Program-made: the position numbers and the translations under genes
Assembly: GCF_003399445.1 (NCBI RefSeq)
Contig: NZ_QUQO01000001.1
Location: 2,353,001-2,417,000, forward strand
Direction of reading: 5' to 3'
Origin: Parvularcula marina
GTDB taxonomy: Bacteria; Pseudomonadota; Alphaproteobacteria; Caulobacterales; Parvularculaceae
Length of the DNA stretch: 64,000 bases
Shown: positions 1-9,126 of the stretch, piece after piece
Layout: the number at the start of each line of letters is the position of its first letter
How positions within the stretch are numbered: the first letter of the stretch is position 1
The notes under the pieces: generated by a model
What the model was told of the DNA's origin: nothing
What the model saw: only the letters and a program-made list of their open reading frames with translations
Databases searched by the model: none

Positions 1-576
1 TTCATGGTCGAAATGCTGGAGACGGCCGCCATCCTCAATCAGGCGAGTGCGGACAGTCTGGTGATCCTTGACGAGGTCGGGCGTGGCACCTCGACCTTCG
101 ACGGCATGTCGATTGCCTGGGCAGCGCTGGAACATCTTCATGACCGGATCAGATGCCGCGGGCTTTTTGCCACCCATTATCACGAGCTGACCTCACTGAC
201 CGAGAAACTGCCCCGCCTGCGGAATGTCTCGATGGCGGTGCGTGAGTGGAAAGGCGATGTCGTCTTCCTGCATGAGGTGCGCCCCGGTCCTGCGGATCGC
301 TCCTACGGTCTCGCCGTGGCAAAGCTCGCGGGCCTGCCGAAGGAAGTGACCGACCGCGCAGCCAAGGTGCTCGCAGAGCTTGAAGCCGGTAACCGGACGG
401 ATGCGCCTGTCCTGCCGCTTTTTGCTGCGGCCGAGCCGCCAGCTTCTTATGACCCTCCAGAGGACAAGCTTGGCGAAGCGCTTGATGGGCTGAACCCGGA
501 TGAATTGACGCCGCGCGCCGCGCTTGAGGCGCTATACGAGTTGAAAGCGTTGAGGGGCCGTGACGGCGGGCGGTGA
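1..576 (+). CDS. mutS: DNA mismatch repair protein MutS, C-terminal part
   Basis: Only the last 191 codons are in the window; the gene enters from the left edge in frame 1. MutS recognises mismatches and uses its ABC-type ATPase to recruit MutL. The fragment carries the end of that ATPase domain: Walker B and D-loop ([15 protein letters not shown], fragment residues ~21-35), the H-loop histidine in ATHYHEL (~58), and the C-terminal helix-turn-helix dimerisation region ([18 protein letters not shown]). The tail ends in a short [19 protein letters not shown] segment typical of bacterial MutS. Its last 17 nt overlap the start of glnD, so the two are probably co-transcribed and translationally coupled. 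Confidence 0.96.
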   Translation, partial: FMVEMLETAAILNQASADSLVILDEVGRGTSTFDGMSIAWAALEHLHDRIRCRGLFATHYHELTSLTEKLPRLRNVSMAVREWKGDVVFLHEVRPGPADRSYGLAVAKLAGLPKEVTDRAAKVLAELEAGNRTDAPVLPLFAAAEPPASYDPPEDKLGEALDGLNPDELTPRAALEALYELKALRGRDGGR

Positions 577-3205
577 CCCCCCCATCGTCGCCGGGCTGCT
601 CAAGGGTAAGTTTGCCCGTGAGCGCGCCGGTGCCCTTCGCTCGTTCTGGCTCTCCGAACAGGACAGGCTGCTAGGTGCAGGCGTGCCCGGTGATGAGGTT
701 GCGGTCCATCTTGCAAAGCTCATGGATGAGATCATCCGTGCCCTGTGCGAAGGCGCGTGTGACGATTTTGCCGTCATGGCGGTCGGCGGCTATGGGCAGG
801 GACGGCTTGCGCCTTTCTCCGATATCGACCTTCTGATCCTGACGCCAGATGACGAGCAGGAAGGCGCAGCGCCTGATTTCATCTACACACTATGGGACAT
901 GGGTGTCGTGCCTGCCCAAGCGATCCATACGGTGCAGAGCGCGATTGCTGCAGCGGAAGAAGAGCTTGATACCCGCACCTCGTTCCTTGATGCCCGGCCC
1001 GTCTGCGGCAGTGAATCTCTGATGAGAGAGTTTCATGCGGCCTATGAGGAACTCAGGAAGCGGACGATCCCGGAATATTTTCAGGCGAAACTCGAAGAAC
1101 AGCGCCTGCGGCATGAGGATGCCGACAACTCGACCTATGCGATCGAGCCGGATGTCAAACGGGGCCGAGGCGGGGTGCGTGACCTTCAGACCCTTTTCTG
1201 GCTGGGCCGCTATCTTGAAGGGCGGGATAATTTCTCGCTCAGCACCATTCTTGCGCCGCGCGAGATCAGGCGGATCGGCAAGCTCGAGGAATTCTTCTGG
1301 TCCGTCCGTGTACATCTGCACAAGGTGGCAGGGCGCGGCGATGATAAGCTCTACTTCCCCCTGCAGCGCGATATCGCAACGCGGCTCGGCTTTTATGAGA
1401 ACGACCATGCCAGCAAGGTCGACCGCTTCATGCGCTATTATTTCCTTGCCGCGCAGGAGACGAGCCGACTGACGGGTGTTGCCATCCGCCGGCTCGAGCG
1501 CCGCGCACTTGGGGATGGCAAGCTGCCCAAGGGGAAATCCGTCGATAGCCATCCGGGGATTGTCGCGGTGAAGGGGCGGGCGGCGTTTGCCAAGGAGATC
1601 ACGACCCCCGATGCGCTCAACTGCCTTGAGCTTTTCCATGCCTGCGGCCTGCTGGGTCTGCCAATCCATTTTGAGGCCTTCACGGCGGTGGCGCGCGCCT
1701 CGCGGCGGTTCACTTTCCGTGGCCTTCAGACCCGTCAGATCACGGACAGGTTCACCGATATTCTGAGGGATTCGCCTAAACTCGAACCCGTCCTGCGGCA
1801 GATGGCGGAGACAGGCTTTCTGGGCCGGATGCTGCCCGCCTTTGGCGGTATTGTCGGGCGCGCCGAGCATGGCCTCTTCCGGCGCTTCACGCTTGATGAC
1901 CATGTCCTGCGCTCGATCTCGGTGCTCGATCGGATCTGTGCGGATGACGGTGAGTTCAGCGGAACCGTGTTTCTTGATCGGGCTCGCGAGTTCCGGCCAA
2001 CCTTGGCTTTCGCGCTTCTCATTCAGGAGATGCCGGCGGCCATGGTCCGGCCCTCGGCACAGAGGATCCGCAGGCGGATTACCCAGCGGGTCGGCTTCAT
2101 CCTTGATGATAAGGAAGCCGCGAAACTGATCGCTTTTGCGATCCTCAATCGCAGCCTGCTGGTCCGCACGGCAACAAGGCGGGAGGTCGCGGCGCCCGAA
2201 ATGCTCGAAGGGGTGGCAACCACCATCGGCACGGTTGACCGGCTGGCCTTCCTCTCGCTCTTCACCCTCTGTCGCCAATATGAGGCCGGTGTTGGGTCGT
2301 GGGAGGAATACAGCCATCGCGATGTCCGGCTACTCGTCCAGTTGCTCAATATACAGATCACAGGCGGCAGCACAGCTGTCTCGCTCTTTCTCAATGGCAG
2401 AAGCCAGGGCTTACGTGATCAGGTGGCGGCCAAGGTCGGCTCCGGCCGGATGGCCGCGTTTGACGCGCTGGTCGAGGCGGCGGGGCCTGCATTCTGGACC
2501 TCCGCCGATGTGCCCGCCGCGACCCGGCTCGCCGCCCTTATGGCGGAGCCCGGCCCGGAGGAGGCCGGCCGCAGTGCGGTCTATGCGGATGAAGAGGGCT
2601 TTCTCAACATCATCGTTTACAGTGAGGACCGGCTGACCCTGTTCGCCGAATGCGCAGGGCTCGCCGCCATGCGCGGGGGCAGCGTCTTCGGTGCGCGCGG
2701 CTATGCCTTCGTGCATCAGGGGCAGCATCGCGGCGTCATCATGATGCAGATCCAGCGTGCGGGCACGCCGCCTGAACCCTTTGATCCGGCCGATATCGAA
2801 AGCCTCGGCATTGCGGAGGATTTTGATGCCATCGCGCAAGGTCATCCGCCGAAGATCAGCCTGCCGCCGCCTTCCGTGCGGGATCGGCGGCATGTCTTCG
2901 AGGTCGAACCCAGTATACGGATGGACAAGGATGCCTCCAATGACGCGCTGGTCGTCGAGGTTGAGGCGCGCGACCGCCCCGGGCTCCTCTATCTGCTTGT
3001 CAGCCATCTGTCGGAAATCGGGGTCGATACGTCCTACGCGCTCGTTGCGACCTATGGGCACCGGGCGGTTGATACCTTCTATCTGCGGGACTATCCGGGG
3101 TACAAGATCGAAGATCCCCGCCGGATGGAGGTCATTCGCCGCCAGATCATGCGCGCCTTGAGCGATGATGCGGCGGACTCAGCACTGATCCGCACGGGGG
3201 CATGA
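560..3205 (+). CDS. glnD: [Protein-PII] uridylyltransferase GlnD with degenerate HD domain
   Basis: GlnD uridylylates and de-uridylylates PII proteins in response to glutamine. Start is GTG at 560, with GAGGGG five bases upstream. The nucleotidyltransferase site is intact: [17 protein letters not shown] (residues ~76-92, metal-binding D88 and D90). Two C-terminal ACT-like regions are visible (~685-740 and ~795-865; [15 protein letters not shown] in the second). The HD region that should remove UMP is degenerate: TLDDH (~444-448) survives, but the canonical LLHDIAKGRGGDHS stretch reads [15 protein letters not shown] (~481-495), and the later HLL histidine and VAD aspartate positions are also replaced. 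Length (881) is normal. I infer transferase activity retained and removing activity lost. Six bases separate it from xseA. Confidence 0.92.
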   Translation: MTAGGDPPIVAGLLKGKFARERAGALRSFWLSEQDRLLGAGVPGDEVAVHLAKLMDEIIRALCEGACDDFAVMAVGGYGQGRLAPFSDIDLLILTPDDEQEGAAPDFIYTLWDMGVVPAQAIHTVQSAIAAAEEELDTRTSFLDARPVCGSESLMREFHAAYEELRKRTIPEYFQAKLEEQRLRHEDADNSTYAIEPDVKRGRGGVRDLQTLFWLGRYLEGRDNFSLSTILAPREIRRIGKLEEFFWSVRVHLHKVAGRGDDKLYFPLQRDIATRLGFYENDHASKVDRFMRYYFLAAQETSRLTGVAIRRLERRALGDGKLPKGKSVDSHPGIVAVKGRAAFAKEITTPDALNCLELFHACGLLGLPIHFEAFTAVARASRRFTFRGLQTRQITDRFTDILRDSPKLEPVLRQMAETGFLGRMLPAFGGIVGRAEHGLFRRFTLDDHVLRSISVLDRICADDGEFSGTVFLDRAREFRPTLAFALLIQEMPAAMVRPSAQRIRRRITQRVGFILDDKEAAKLIAFAILNRSLLVRTATRREVAAPEMLEGVATTIGTVDRLAFLSLFTLCRQYEAGVGSWEEYSHRDVRLLVQLLNIQITGGSTAVSLFLNGRSQGLRDQVAAKVGSGRMAAFDALVEAAGPAFWTSADVPAATRLAALMAEPGPEEAGRSAVYADEEGFLNIIVYSEDRLTLFAECAGLAAMRGGSVFGARGYAFVHQGQHRGVIMMQIQRAGTPPEPFDPADIESLGIAEDFDAIAQGHPPKISLPPPSVRDRRHVFEVEPSIRMDKDASNDALVVEVEARDRPGLLYLLVSHLSEIGVDTSYALVATYGHRAVDTFYLRDYPGYKIEDPRRMEVIRRQIMRALSDDAADSALIRTGA

Positions 3206-3211
3206 GGAAGT

Positions 3212-4753
3212 ATGGCTGATAACGTCCCTGAATATTCCGTCACCGAACTGTCCGGCGCAATCAAGCGCACGATGGAGGATGCCTTTGGCTATGTCCGCGT
3301 GCGTGGTGAGCTGGGCCGGGTGACGCGGGCGGGCAGCGGGCATTGCTATCTCGACTTGAAGGATGAGCGCGCGGTTCTCTCTTCTGTCATCTGGAAAGGC
3401 TCGTGGTCGCGCCTTGCGGTCAAGCCGGAGCAGGGGATGGAGGTCATCGCCACCGGGCGGCTGACGACGTTCCCGGGGCAGAGCCGCTATCAGCTTGTCA
3501 TCGATCAGATGGAGCCTGCGGGCGCCGGCGCGCTGATGGCGCTGTTCGAGGAACGCAAGAAACGTCTGGAGGCGGAAGGCCTGACGGCGAGCGAGCGCAA
3601 GCGGTCGCTGCCGAAAATGCCGTCCGTCATCGGGGTTGTGACCTCACCGACCGGGGCGGTGATCCGCGATATCCTTCACCGCCTGCGCGACCGATTTCCC
3701 GCGCATGTGCTTGTCTGGCCGACTGCTGTGCAGGGAGAGGCCTGCCCGCCGGGGGTTATCGCCGGCATCGAGGGCTTCAATGCGCTGCCCGAAGGTGGCC
3801 CCATCCCGCGACCCGATGTCATTATCGTCGCGCGCGGCGGGGGCAGTCTCGAAGACCTCTGGGGGTTCAACGATGAGGGTGTCGCCCGCGCAGCAGCGGC
3901 GAGCCGGATCCCGCTGATCTCCGCCGTCGGGCACGAGCCTGACTTTACCCTGATTGATTTTACAGCTGATGTCCGCGCACCAACACCGACCGCTGCTGCC
4001 GAGATGGCGGTCCCTGTACGGACGGAGCTGCTCAATGATCTCGCCGTTCGCGGCAGTCGTCTGGCCCAGATCGTCACGCGTGGATTCGAGCGGCGCCAGC
4101 TTGCTTTCAAATCTGCCGAACGCGGCCTTGGCCGGCCCGAGGCGTTGCTTGGACCATCAGAGCAGCGCTTTGACAATGCGGCTCTCGGTCTGCGCCGGGC
4201 ACTACAATCGCGACTCAATGCGGCGCAAAGCCGGTATAGTGAGCTTGCCGGACGGTTCGGGCCCGGGCTCGTCCGTCACCGGGCGGAGCTTCGAGCCCAG
4301 CAGCTCAAAACCCTGTCTGGCCGTCTCGGCGCAGCGCCTGCGCGGACCGTCGAGAAAGCTCATGCTCGCGCCGATGCCGCAAGGCTCCCCCGCCGGGCGC
4401 TGCTCCAGCATGTTGCGCGTAATGGCGAGCAATTGAGCGTGAGAACAAAGACCCTCCGCCGTCTCGGGTCTGAGAAAATCGAGGCGGCCCAGACCCGTCT
4501 CGCTGAACGTTCCCGGCTTCTCTCCAGCCTCTCTTATATGGGTGTCCTCGAACGCGGGTTTGCCCTCGTCATGGATGAAGGCGGCAAAGTCGTCCGCCGG
4601 GCAGGGGGCGCAAAAGATGGCGACAGTGTCGCGATCCGGTTTGCCGATGGGGAACGCGCCGCGACCCTTGGGAAAGGCCCGGATACGTCCCGGAAAGCGA
4701 AACCAAAATCTGCTTCCCCCAAAGCTCCGCAAGCCAATCTCTTTGATGAGTGA
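3212..4753 (+). CDS. xseA: Exodeoxyribonuclease VII large subunit
   Basis: The catalytic subunit of exonuclease VII, which degrades single-stranded DNA into oligonucleotides in repair. The protein has an N-terminal OB-fold region (residues ~8-105), then the nuclease domain with GVVTSPTGAVIRDIL (~145), ARGGGSLEDLWGFND (~206) and GHEPDFTLIDFTADVRA (~239), followed by a long arginine-rich helical region and a C-terminal segment around YMGVLERGFALV that matches the family ending. 513 residues is within the family range. The ATG at 3212 has GAGGAAG just upstream. The small subunit gene xseB is not adjacent. It is the last gene of the mutS-glnD-xseA run. Confidence 0.95.
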   Translation: MADNVPEYSVTELSGAIKRTMEDAFGYVRVRGELGRVTRAGSGHCYLDLKDERAVLSSVIWKGSWSRLAVKPEQGMEVIATGRLTTFPGQSRYQLVIDQMEPAGAGALMALFEERKKRLEAEGLTASERKRSLPKMPSVIGVVTSPTGAVIRDILHRLRDRFPAHVLVWPTAVQGEACPPGVIAGIEGFNALPEGGPIPRPDVIIVARGGGSLEDLWGFNDEGVARAAAASRIPLISAVGHEPDFTLIDFTADVRAPTPTAAAEMAVPVRTELLNDLAVRGSRLAQIVTRGFERRQLAFKSAERGLGRPEALLGPSEQRFDNAALGLRRALQSRLNAAQSRYSELAGRFGPGLVRHRAELRAQQLKTLSGRLGAAPARTVEKAHARADAARLPRRALLQHVARNGEQLSVRTKTLRRLGSEKIEAAQTRLAERSRLLSSLSYMGVLERGFALVMDEGGKVVRRAGGAKDGDSVAIRFADGERAATLGKGPDTSRKAKPKSASPKAPQANLFDE

Positions 4754-4762
4754 TGCAGCGCA

Positions 4763-4780
4763 GCAACGGCTGGCCGTTGC
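4763..4780 (+). terminator. Perfect hairpin after xseA, terminator-like
   Basis: GCAACGGC-TG-GCCGTTGC, an 8-bp perfect stem starting 10 nt after the xseA stop. There is no following T-run, so it is not a standard intrinsic terminator; it may protect the 3' end or insulate the regulated gene downstream. It ends 7 nt before the Pho-box-like repeats. Confidence 0.35.
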
Positions 4781-4787
4781 GACCGTG

Positions 4788-4820
4788 CTGTCACGTATCC
4801 GTCACGAAGCTGTGATGTAA
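4788..4820 (+). promoter_or_regulatory. Pho-box-like triple direct repeat (PhoB site)
   Basis: Three 11-bp units sit head to tail: CTGTCACGTAT, CCGTCACGAAG, CTGTGATGTAA. The PhoB binding site is built of 11-bp direct repeats with a CTGTCAT-type 7-mer, so both the 7-mer and the spacing fit. The third unit is the least exact. The array ends 63 nt before the start codon of the TonB-dependent receptor that precedes a phytase gene, the sort of target expected for phosphate-starvation control. That PhoB binds here is inference. Confidence 0.65.
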
Positions 4821-4883
4821 CCGTCGTCTTCGGCGCGCATGGGCCCCTCCTGAAGATTCCTTCCATCCTCTCAGGGGCAGATC

Positions 4884-7658
4884 ATGAAAAAGTTCACAAT
4901 GCTGATGGCCGCAACATCCGTGGCCGCGCTTTCCTCCGCCATGGCGGGCGACATCACGGGTAAAGTCACTGACGCCGACGGCACGGTGCCGCTTCGCGGT
5001 GCTGAAGTGACGGTCGAGGAGACCGGCCAGAAAGTCGTGACTGGCCGTGATGGTTCCTTCCGCGTGACGGGCCTTGAGGCCGGCACCTACAATCTGTCGG
5101 TCACCTATCTTGGCGCCCCGGACACGGCTGCCAGCGTCAGCCTTGCGAGCGCCGACGCGACCAGCTCCGTCGATATCGCCATGGGCGGTGAGGGCGATGT
5201 CCTCGTCGTGACCGGTCAGCGCGGCTCGCTCAACTCTGCCCTCAACCAGCAGCGCAACGCCGACGGCGTCGTTACGGTCCTGTCCGCGGACGCTATCGCT
5301 CAGCTGCCGGACGAGAACGTTGCTGAAGCTGCCCGTCGTGGTCTTGGCGTCTCGATCGCCAACGACCAGGGGGAAGGCCGCTTCATCACGATCCGCGGCA
5401 TCAACTCTCAGCTTAACGCGACCTCGGTCAACGGTGTGCGCCTGACGTCGCCGGAATCGGGTGACCGCCGCGTCGCGCTCGACGTTGTCGACGCTGACGT
5501 TCTGAAGAACATCGTCATCAACAAAACGCTGTCGGCTGACATGGATGGCGACGCAATCGGTGGTGCGATCAATATCGAGACCATTTCGGGCCTCGACCGC
5601 GCCGACAGCCTCCTGAAGCTCAAGGCCGGCGTCATCTACACGGGCAAGAGCGAAGAGTGGGGCGAGAAAGTCTCTGGCACCTACGCCAACAATTATATGG
5701 ATGGCCGTTTCGGTGTCGCCCTGTCGGGTTCCTATCAGAACCGCCAGATCGAGAACGACAACAAGGAAGTCGATGGCGATTGGAACGTCGAAGACGGTCT
5801 GCTTCCGTTCCCGGAAGAAGAGCTTGAGTTCCGTAACTATGATGTCGATCGCGAACGTATCTCACTGGCCGCCAACTTCGATTACATGGCGTCCGAGAAC
5901 ACCAAGCTTTATCTGCACACGCTCTATAACCAGTTTGGCGACCAGGAATACCGCCACCGCGTTGAAGTGAAGGTCGAAGACGCCATCGACAATGGCGACA
6001 TCTCGTTCTCTGCCCCGAATGCCGAAAATCAGCTCGTCAGCTTCTTTGGCGACGATCTGGAAATCGACCGCGACGTCAAGGACCGCTACGAAGAGCAGCA
6101 GATCTGGTCGGCGGTCACTGGTTTTGAGCATTCGATGGACCTTTGGACCTTCGACGGCTCGCTCTCCTTCACCCATGCCGAAGAAGCAGAAGACAACCTC
6201 GAAACCAATTTCGATCAGGACATTGAAGAAACGCTGACGATCAACGTCGCCAGCCTCAGCGAGCCGCGTCTTGCCATGGTCGGCCCGAACTATCTCGATG
6301 CGTCTGGCTATGAGCTTGATGCCATCGAACTGACCGACGGCCTTACCGAAGACGAAGAACTCGCGATTGCGTTCAACGTGAAACGCGATGTGACGTTCAA
6401 TGACAATCCGGGCTTCTTCAAATTCGGCGTCAAGTCGCGCATGCGTGACAAGAACTACGATCTCGACTTCAGCGCCTTTGATTACGAAGGCGATGACGAC
6501 GTTACGCTCGACATGTTCGAAGCATCCTTCGACTATCCGATCGATACGTTCGGTCCGCATGCCGATGCTGGCCTGCTGAAGGATTTCTTCAACGCCAACC
6601 GCAACGATCCCTCGCAGCTTGAGTTGGATGAAGCTGGCTCTCTCGAAGAAGCTGGCGTTTCCAGCTTCGACGCTGAAGAAGACGTCCTTGCTGGTTACGC
6701 CATGGTTCAGGTCGACATCGACAATCTCCGCCTGACCGGTGGTGTTCGTGTTGAGAAAACCGATGTTGAAGCGACGGGCAATGTCTTCGACGAAGACACA
6801 GAGACCCTCACGCCGATCACCATTGAAGATAAGTATACGGATATCCTTCCTTCTATCGCGATGCGCTGGGAAGTCCGTGAAGACATCATTCTGCGTGCAT
6901 CTTACTATGCTTCGATCATTCGCCCGAATTTCGGCCAGTTTGTGCCGGCCGGTTCGCGTAATGACGATAATGAGCTTGAGGCCGGTAACCCCGATCTTGA
7001 GCGTACCGAAGCTGATAACTTTGACTTCCTCGTCGAGGTCTATCCAACCGACTCGTCGATCTTCCAGGCAGGCCTTTTCTACAAGGATCTCGAAAACCTG
7101 ATCTCGCCGGTCTCCAGCGATGTACCGGGTACCTATAACGGCCTCGACTATGTCGAGATCGAGACCTTCGCGAACTTCGAAGATGCTCACATTTTCGGTG
7201 CGGAAATCGGCTACCAGCAGGCGCTCGACATGCTGCCGGGCATGCTGGACGGTCTGATCGTCAGTGCGAACTACACCTTCGCCAGCTCCGAAGCGACACT
7301 GCCGGACGGTGACACCATCGAAGTGCCGGGCCAGTCCGAGCACATCGCCAACTTCATCCTTGGCTACGATAAAGGCCCGCTTGATCTTCGTGCGGCCTAT
7401 TCCTTCAAGGGCGAGAATATTGATGATGTCGATGTCGACGGCATTTCCGCTGGCCGCTATGTTGATGACCAGGAATTCCTCGACCTCTCTGGTAAGTTCA
7501 AGATTACCGACCAGATCCGCATCTATGCCGACATCAAGAATGTTCTTGATACTGAGCTGAAGGTGTCGAACCGCTATGAAGGTGTGCCGGGCCGCTTCCT
7601 CAGCCAGTATGAAGAATATGGCCGCACCTATCAGATGGGCGTCCAGTTCAAGTTCTGA
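4884..7658 (+). CDS. TonB-dependent outer membrane receptor (Caulobacter/Xanthomonas type)
   Basis: A 924-residue outer-membrane active transporter. Residues 1-21 are a signal peptide (cleavage near AMA-GD). Residues ~22-100 form a carboxypeptidase-regulatory-like beta domain (DITGKVTDADGTVPLRGAEV...). A TonB box, DVLVVTGQRGS, lies at ~105-115, followed by the plug (LPDENVAEAARRGLGVSI, GRFITIRGINSQLNATSVNG) and a barrel ending in the terminal aromatic QFKF needed for outer-membrane insertion. The ATG at 4884 has AGGGGCAG upstream. The Pho-box-like repeats upstream and the phytase downstream suggest it imports phytate or a breakdown product; the substrate is inferred. Energy would come from a TonB complex such as that at 12.8-18.9 kb. 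Confidence 0.94.
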   Translation: MKKFTMLMAATSVAALSSAMAGDITGKVTDADGTVPLRGAEVTVEETGQKVVTGRDGSFRVTGLEAGTYNLSVTYLGAPDTAASVSLASADATSSVDIAMGGEGDVLVVTGQRGSLNSALNQQRNADGVVTVLSADAIAQLPDENVAEAARRGLGVSIANDQGEGRFITIRGINSQLNATSVNGVRLTSPESGDRRVALDVVDADVLKNIVINKTLSADMDGDAIGGAINIETISGLDRADSLLKLKAGVIYTGKSEEWGEKVSGTYANNYMDGRFGVALSGSYQNRQIENDNKEVDGDWNVEDGLLPFPEEELEFRNYDVDRERISLAANFDYMASENTKLYLHTLYNQFGDQEYRHRVEVKVEDAIDNGDISFSAPNAENQLVSFFGDDLEIDRDVKDRYEEQQIWSAVTGFEHSMDLWTFDGSLSFTHAEEAEDNLETNFDQDIEETLTINVASLSEPRLAMVGPNYLDASGYELDAIELTDGLTEDEELAIAFNVKRDVTFNDNPGFFKFGVKSRMRDKNYDLDFSAFDYEGDDDVTLDMFEASFDYPIDTFGPHADAGLLKDFFNANRNDPSQLELDEAGSLEEAGVSSFDAEEDVLAGYAMVQVDIDNLRLTGGVRVEKTDVEATGNVFDEDTETLTPITIEDKYTDILPSIAMRWEVREDIILRASYYASIIRPNFGQFVPAGSRNDDNELEAGNPDLERTEADNFDFLVEVYPTDSSIFQAGLFYKDLENLISPVSSDVPGTYNGLDYVEIETFANFEDAHIFGAEIGYQQALDMLPGMLDGLIVSANYTFASSEATLPDGDTIEVPGQSEHIANFILGYDKGPLDLRAAYSFKGENIDDVDVDGISAGRYVDDQEFLDLSGKFKITDQIRIYADIKNVLDTELKVSNRYEGVPGRFLSQYEEYGRTYQMGVQFKF

Positions 7659-7688
7659 TCTGGCTCGCTCTCTAATTGACAAATGGGC

Positions 7689-7716
7689 GGGGTGTACGGT
7701 GAAAGCCGTGCGCCCC
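7689..7716 (+). other. Intercistronic hairpin between receptor and phytase
   Basis: GGGGTGTACGG and CCGTGCGCCCC form an 11-bp stem (two G-U pairs in RNA) around the loop TGAAAG. No T-run follows, so it more likely stabilises the receptor message or tunes read-through into phytase than terminates fully. Confidence 0.5.
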
Positions 7717-7756
7717 GTCCGCTTAACCGCCGATGCTTTTTATTCATGAGATCCTG

Positions 7757-8827
7757 ATGAAACCGACACTTCTTCTCCCTGCTTTGCTCCTGACTGCCTG
7801 CGCTTCCATGCCCATTGGCTACGAACCGATTGACGAGATGCCAGAGACGGATCTGTCGGTCCCTGCTGTGACGGCAAAGGTCGAGACGGCCTCTGTCGAC
7901 AGCTCTGGTGACGCAGCGGACGATCCCGCGATCTGGATCGATCCGCGCGACGCCTCTCGCAGCCTTGTTCTCGGGACGGACAAACAGGCTGGGCTCTATT
8001 CTTATGATCTTACGGGCAACGTTGTGCAGTTCATTCCCTCGGGCGCGCTTAACAATGTCGATCTGCGCCAGCGCGTGACGGTCGGCGGCTGGCTGGGCGA
8101 TCTCGCGGCGGCGACGAACCGCACCGATAATTCAGTCACACTGTTCACGATAAGAAGCGGCGAGATGACGGAGATGGGGCGCTTCCCCGCGGCCCGGAAA
8201 GAGCCCTACGGCTTCTGCATGGGCTATCAGGACGAGAACGTCCTGATGGTGGTCACCCATAAGAATGGCGAGGTTGATCTCTTCCGGCTCGACGGTTTCG
8301 GTGAGCCTGCGCAGGCGACCCTGCTCCAGACCGTGAAAATGGAAAGCCAGCTTGAAGGTTGCGTCTTCGATGAACCCAATGCTGCTCTTTATGTCGGTGA
8401 GGAGAATGCCGGCATCACCCGCTATGACCTCAACCCGTCGGCAGAGATGCCGCTTACAGGCGGGCGCCGGATCGATGTCCTTGGCTCGGACACCGGCATC
8501 GTCGCCGATATAGAAGGGCTTGCCATCTACCGGCAAGGCGAGACGGGCGGCTATCTCATTGCCTCCAGCCAGGGCAATAACACCTATGCGGTGTATAAAC
8601 TCGAAGACGGCACCTATCTTGGCCGCTTCTCGATCGGCACGGATGAAGCGACCGGCATTGACGGGGCAGAAGAGACTGACGGTATCGAGGCCTCAAGCGC
8701 GGCGCTGCCGGGCTACCCCAAGGGCGTCTTTCTTGTGCAGGACGGCTTCAACATGCCGGAAGGGTCGACCCAGAACTATAAATATGTCGACTGGCGCGAC
8801 ATTGAGGCCGCGCTCGATCTCGAATAA
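7757..8827 (+). CDS. Beta-propeller phytase (3-phytase) lipoprotein
   Basis: Predicted to release phosphate from phytate (myo-inositol hexakisphosphate) at the cell envelope in a calcium-dependent manner, as known for beta-propeller phytases. An open frame begins at 7733, but the ATG at 7757 gives a good lipoprotein signal with lipobox LTAC (MKPTLLLPALLLTAC), so I use it; 356 residues. Family motifs: DAADDPAIWIDP (~52-63), LVLGTDKQAGLYSYDL (~74-89), NNVDLRQ (~98), EGCVFDEPNAALYVGEEN, DIEGLAIYR and FLVQDGFNMP near the C-terminus. It follows the TonB-dependent receptor by 98 nt with a hairpin between, consistent with a shared phosphate-scavenging role. Confidence 0.94.
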   Translation: MKPTLLLPALLLTACASMPIGYEPIDEMPETDLSVPAVTAKVETASVDSSGDAADDPAIWIDPRDASRSLVLGTDKQAGLYSYDLTGNVVQFIPSGALNNVDLRQRVTVGGWLGDLAAATNRTDNSVTLFTIRSGEMTEMGRFPAARKEPYGFCMGYQDENVLMVVTHKNGEVDLFRLDGFGEPAQATLLQTVKMESQLEGCVFDEPNAALYVGEENAGITRYDLNPSAEMPLTGGRRIDVLGSDTGIVADIEGLAIYRQGETGGYLIASSQGNNTYAVYKLEDGTYLGRFSIGTDEATGIDGAEETDGIEASSAALPGYPKGVFLVQDGFNMPEGSTQNYKYVDWRDIEAALDLE

Positions 8828-8839
8828 CAAAGACTCCGC

Positions 8840-8874
8840 TTGACCCCGCCGCGCTCATTCTTTATGCGCGGCGG
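8840..8874 (+). promoter_or_regulatory. Candidate rpmJ promoter overlapping a GC-rich hairpin
   Basis: TTGACC (8840-8845) and TATGCG (8863-8868) are spaced by 17 nt ahead of rpmJ. The same bases carry a perfect 9-bp inverted repeat, CCGCCGCGC (8846-8854) and GCGCGGCGG (8866-8874), 18 nt after the phytase stop. The hairpin may end the phytase message, or the repeat may be an operator; the two readings are not separable by eye. Confidence 0.42.
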
Positions 8875-8923
8875 CTCGAAATCACACCGCGCGCAAGCGC
8901 CCCAGCACGCTCGACAGGTCATC

Positions 8924-9049
8924 ATGAAAGTCCGCAGCTCGCTTAAATCGCTGAAGAACCGCCACGCCGACTGCCGTGTCGTGCGCCGTAAAGGCCGTAT
9001 CTACGTCATCAACAAGACGCAGCGCCGTTACAAGGCACGCCAGGGCTGA
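8924..9049 (+). CDS. rpmJ: 50S ribosomal protein L36, zinc-free type
   Basis: A 41-residue ribosomal protein, [17 protein letters not shown]..., with the conserved [21 protein letters not shown]-like second half of L36. Only one cysteine (C17) is present, so it is the C-minus form without the zinc ribbon. The frame stays open upstream to 8840, but the conserved start is the ATG at 8924. It stands alone, followed directly by an intrinsic terminator. Confidence 0.96.
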   Translation: MKVRSSLKSLKNRHADCRVVRRKGRIYVINKTQRRYKARQG

Positions 9050-9089
9050 GCCCGGCCATCGGCCTGACGATAACCTTTCCGGGCTTTTT
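9049..9089 (+). terminator. Intrinsic terminator of rpmJ
   Basis: AGCCCGG (9049-9055) pairs with CCGGGCT (9079-9085), followed by a T-run. The 23-nt loop is long but the stem and T-tract are clear. Confidence 0.7.
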
Positions 9090-9126
9090 GTTGGCGCGGC
9101 TTTCGAGCCGCGCTATTCTTGTGCGG

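Noticed and set aside
890-2317. 475-codon minus-strand frame inside glnD
   Set aside because: Antisense shadow in high-GC DNA; no recognisable motifs.
4763-4780. Hairpin after xseA as a full intrinsic terminator
   Set aside because: Perfect stem but no T-run; kept only as a low-confidence terminator-like feature.
7676-7681. TTGACA before the phytase gene as a promoter
   Set aside because: Perfect -35 but no acceptable -10 at 16-18 nt; the position falls at the foot of the intercistronic hairpin.
5862-7682. 606-codon minus-strand frame inside the TonB-dependent receptor
   Set aside because: Antisense shadow of a well-supported gene; no family resemblance and it follows the codon pattern of the receptor.
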